In this document: positions 5,830 to 7,696 of the stretch, one piece after another
How the letters are laid out: every line of letters starts with the position of its first letter
Numbering within the stretch: position 1 is the first letter of the stretch
NCBI GenBank assembly: GCA_025356505.1
Contig: JANXSV010000255.1
Coordinates: forward strand, 1 to 7,696
Source: Methylovirgula sp.
Lineage (GTDB): Bacteria > Pseudomonadota > Alphaproteobacteria > Rhizobiales > Beijerinckiaceae
DNA: 7,696 nt
Direction: 5' to 3'
Notes under the pieces: model-generated
Databases searched by the model: none
Seen by the model: only the letters and a program-made list of their open reading frames with translations
What the model was told of the DNA's origin: nothing
Program-made: the position numbers and the translations under genes

Positions 5830-6195
5830 ATGAGCGAGAAAATTGCCCGCGATGTCATTGAAAAGTTGTTCAAGGACATGCGGAAAGACAAATCCATTGA
5901 CGTCAACGGCCCGCTGCTCTGGGGCTATTTTTTCAATGATCCGGACGTAGACAAGCTGGAAACGAGCGCAAAAGAGCTTGAGACGCTTGGCTACGAATAT
6001 GTCGGCATTTATTCAAATGAAGAAGAAACCGATTTCGCCCTTCACGTTCAAAAAGTCGAAACCCATACAATTGACAGCCTTATGGCGCTGAACGAAACAT
6101 TTTATGCGTTTGCGAAATCCCATAATATCGAAGCTTATGACGGCATGGACGTCGGGCGCGTTGAGCCAGACTCCAATGAAGACACAACCAAATGA
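5830..6195 (+). CDS. Small RraB-like protein (ribonuclease E inhibitor family)
   Basis: A 121-residue, acidic, probably cytosolic protein with no signal peptide or membrane segment. It resembles the RraB family (regulator of ribonuclease activity B; E. coli RraB is 138 residues): an N-terminal helix ending in DVNGPLLWGYFFNDPD (residues 24-39), then AKELETLGYEYVGIY, a central LHVQKVETHTIDSLMALNE and the characteristic YDGMDVG (103-109) near the C-terminus. The acidic tail is DSNEDTTK. E. coli RraB binds RNase E and changes which mRNAs it cleaves; whether this protein does so is unproven, and the assignment rests on motif resemblance. The sequence AAGAGA at 5819-5824 is a weak ribosome binding site. 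The gene sits inside the dpp operon between dppA and dppB, and its stop is 13 bases before dppB, so it is almost certainly co-transcribed with the transporter. Confidence 0.72.
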   Translation: MSEKIARDVIEKLFKDMRKDKSIDVNGPLLWGYFFNDPDVDKLETSAKELETLGYEYVGIYSNEEETDFALHVQKVETHTIDSLMALNETFYAFAKSHNIEAYDGMDVGRVEPDSNEDTTK

Positions 6196-6208
6196 CTGAA
6201 GCCGCGCG

Positions 6209-7219
6209 ATGATCAAATATTTCTTCAACCGCGTTCTTCTCACCCTGCCCACCTTCGTCGCTTTGATGTTTGTTACCTTTGCGGCAATACGGCTTGTGCC
6301 GGGGGACCCTGTTGAGGTGCGCACCGGGGAACACGGCATAACCCCCGAAAGATTGGCCTTTTTCCGCCATGAGCTCGGCCTCGATCAGCCTGTCTGGAAG
6401 CAGTTTTTCGACTATGTCTGGGCGCTACTGCACGGCGATTTTGGTACATCCGTGGTCACGAGCACATCCGTGGTGAAAGAATTTTTTACACTGTTCCCCG
6501 CCACACTGGAACTCTCTTTCTTTGCGATGATCATCGCCATCGGCATCGGCGTTCCGGCCGGAGCTATCGCCGCCGTCAAGCGCGGTTCGTTTTATGATCA
6601 GGCGCTTATGGGCATTTCGCTCGTAGGCTATTCCATGCCCATATTCTGGTGGGGTCTCCTGCTGATCATGTTCGTCGCCGAGGGGTTGCACCTGACACCG
6701 GTATCGGGACGCGTCGATCTCATCCGGTTTTTTTATGAGCCGGTCACGGGTTTCATGACGATAGACGCACTTCTGTCAGACCAGAAAGGCGCTTTCTGGG
6801 ATGCCGTGCACCATCTGATCTTGCCGAGTTTTGTGCTGGGCACCGTGCCTCTCGCGGTTGTTGCCCGCATGACCCGCTCCTCCATGCTGGAAGTTTTGTC
6901 GGAGGACTATGTGCGCACGGCGCGCGCCAAAGGCCTGTCCGAATTCCGCGTGATCGGGATCCATGCGCTGCGCAATGCTTTGATTCCGGTTGTCACCGTC
7001 ATAGGCTTGCAGGTCGGGACGTTGCTTGCTGGCGCAGTGCTTACCGAAACAATTTTTTCATGGCCGGGCGTCGGCCATTGGTTGATTGAGAGCCTGTCGC
7101 GCCGTGATTATCCTGCGCTGCAAGGCGGCATCATGCTGATTTCCATGATGGTCATCGTGGTCAACGTGATCATCGACGTGCTCTACGGCGTCATAAATCC
7201 AAGAATCAGGCACGGGTAA
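6209..7219 (+). CDS. dppB: Dipeptide ABC transporter permease DppB
   Basis: A 336-residue inner-membrane permease (E. coli DppB is 339) that forms half of the dipeptide channel with DppC. Visible landmarks: the N-terminal membrane segment with LVPGDPVEVRTGEHGITPER, then ATLELSFFAMIIAIGIGVP, VGYSMPIFWWGLLLI, LTPVSGRVDL, and the EAA loop that docks on the ATPase, EDYVRTARAKGLSEFRVIG (from residue 232), followed by HALRNALIPVVTVIGLQVG. The protein ends in NPRIRHG, matching the NPRIRH ending of E. coli DppB, so the C-terminus is intact. Only 13 bases separate it from the RraB-like gene and no strong Shine-Dalgarno is seen, which suggests translational coupling. Its last codons and stop form the first unit of a 14-bp tandem repeat. 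Confidence 0.95.
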   Translation: MIKYFFNRVLLTLPTFVALMFVTFAAIRLVPGDPVEVRTGEHGITPERLAFFRHELGLDQPVWKQFFDYVWALLHGDFGTSVVTSTSVVKEFFTLFPATLELSFFAMIIAIGIGVPAGAIAAVKRGSFYDQALMGISLVGYSMPIFWWGLLLIMFVAEGLHLTPVSGRVDLIRFFYEPVTGFMTIDALLSDQKGAFWDAVHHLILPSFVLGTVPLAVVARMTRSSMLEVLSEDYVRTARAKGLSEFRVIGIHALRNALIPVVTVIGLQVGTLLAGAVLTETIFSWPGVGHWLIESLSRRDYPALQGGIMLISMMVIVVNVIIDVLYGVINPRIRHG

Positions 7220-7273
7220 TCAGGCATGGGTAGTCAGGCATGGGTAACGAAGCGTGGATAACCAAACACGGAT
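7204..7273 (+). repeat. Five degenerate 14-bp tandem repeats at the dppB/dppC junction
   Basis: Units in order are AATCAGGCACGGGT (7204), AATCAGGCATGGGT (7218), AGTCAGGCATGGGT (7232), AACGAAGCGTGGAT (7246) and AACCAAACACGGAT (7260). The first three differ from each other by one or two bases, and the last two are decayed. Unit 1 encodes the end of DppB (from within IRHG to the stop TAA at 7217-7219), and later units are untranslated copies filling most of the 78-base gap to dppC. Fourteen is not a multiple of three, so gain or loss of a unit leaves the dppB stop in place but changes the distance to dppC. Confidence 0.85.
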
Positions 7274-7297
7274 GGTCATAAATGAACGGCCTTAATC

Positions 7298-7696
7298 ATG
7301 AGTAACTCGAGCGTTATCGTCCCTGCGCCGCCTGTCTCGTTGCCCCCCGCGCCGCCCGGCCCCTTGGCCGCTTTCTGGTTTGCATTTCGGGACAATCGCG
7401 GTGCCACCCTCGGGCTTTATCTCGTCGGAGCTATCATAGCCATCGCGCTGCTGGCTGATGTTTTGGCACCCTATTCGCCATTTGAGCAATATCGTGATGC
7501 GGTTTTGGCACCTCCGGTCTGGAGCTCGGGCGGATCATGGCGCTTCATCCTGGGTACCGATGATCTGGGGCGGGACATGGTTTCCCGCCTGCTTTATGGC
7601 GCCCGGGTATCATTGCTGATCGGCCTTGCCGTCATGGGTATTTCCATGGTGGTCGGCATTTTGCTCGGTCTCGCCTCAGTCTCGGCTGGCGGCATC
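7298..7696 (+). CDS. dppC: Dipeptide ABC transporter permease DppC (3' end outside window)
   Basis: The frame stays open from the ATG at 7298 to the last base, giving 133 residues of an expected total near 300. It begins with an unusual proline-rich cytosolic tail, VPAPPVSLPPAPPGP (residues 8-22), then FWFAFRDNRGATLGLYLVG leading into the first membrane segment (about 38-57), the LAPYSPFEQ segment, and the DppC/OppC-family motif GTDDLGRDMVSRLLYGARVS (86-105), followed by the second membrane segment. DppC pairs with DppB to form the channel. The start is chosen because it gives the proper DppC N-terminus; an ATG at 7282 is in another frame and stops after seven codons. The ribosome binding site is weak. 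dppD and dppF would be expected beyond the window. Confidence 0.92.
   Translation, partial: MSNSSVIVPAPPVSLPPAPPGPLAAFWFAFRDNRGATLGLYLVGAIIAIALLADVLAPYSPFEQYRDAVLAPPVWSSGGSWRFILGTDDLGRDMVSRLLYGARVSLLIGLAVMGISMVVGILLGLASVSAGGI

Noticed and set aside
6446..6474. Direct repeat ACATCCGTGGT twice with an 18-base period inside dppB.
   Set aside because: It encodes TSVV twice, but the protein is not longer than DppB at this place, so it is not an inserted duplication and is probably chance or codon bias.

Overview
The window reads as chromosomal DNA of an alphaproteobacterium, probably order Hyphomicrobiales. I infer this from the moderately GC-rich composition, the close-packed dpp-type peptide transporter genes, and a DUF4864 protein and an AGE-family sugar isomerase of the kind common in that group. 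The genus is not resolved. No tRNA, rRNA, CRISPR array, insertion sequence or phage gene is visible.

Layout. (1) Positions 1-298 form a near-perfect giant inverted repeat. The 5' end of a TauE/SafE permease gene and its upstream region appear once on the plus strand and again, reversed, on the minus strand at the window edge. (2) Positions 206-2164 hold two close, co-directional genes: the TauE/SafE-family membrane transporter and an FAD-dependent oxidoreductase of the DAO/FOXRED1-like type. (3) Positions 2177-2632 hold a minus-strand secreted DUF4864 protein, convergent with the oxidoreductase with only 12 bases between them. (4) Divergent from it, positions 2727-3959 hold an AGE-family (N-acylglucosamine 2-epimerase / mannose isomerase / YihS-like) enzyme. 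The shared intergenic region carries a clean 7-4-7 dyad that looks like an operator. (5) Positions 4089 to the window end hold the start of a dipeptide ABC transporter operon: dppA (periplasmic binding protein), a small RraB-like gene, dppB (permease) and the first 133 codons of dppC, cut by the window end.

How it works together. DppA should capture dipeptides in the periplasm and deliver them to the DppB/DppC pore. The ATPases (dppD/dppF) would be expected just beyond the window. DppA keeps the two residues that clamp the peptide termini in E. coli DppA (Arg355 and Asp408, mature numbering) and both cysteine pairs, so a dipeptide role is well supported. The oddity is a predicted RNase E-regulator-like protein between dppA and dppB, directly after an intergenic hairpin that could set the ratio of dppA to downstream mRNA. 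A second oddity is a run of five degenerate 14-bp tandem repeats at the dppB/dppC junction, which copies the last codons and stop of dppB. The TauE/oxidoreductase pair may form a small uptake/export-plus-catabolism unit, but its substrate cannot be read from the sequence.

The structure most in need of a second look is the palindrome at 1-298. It could be a fold-back assembly or amplification artefact or a genuine inverted duplication, and the sequence alone does not decide.
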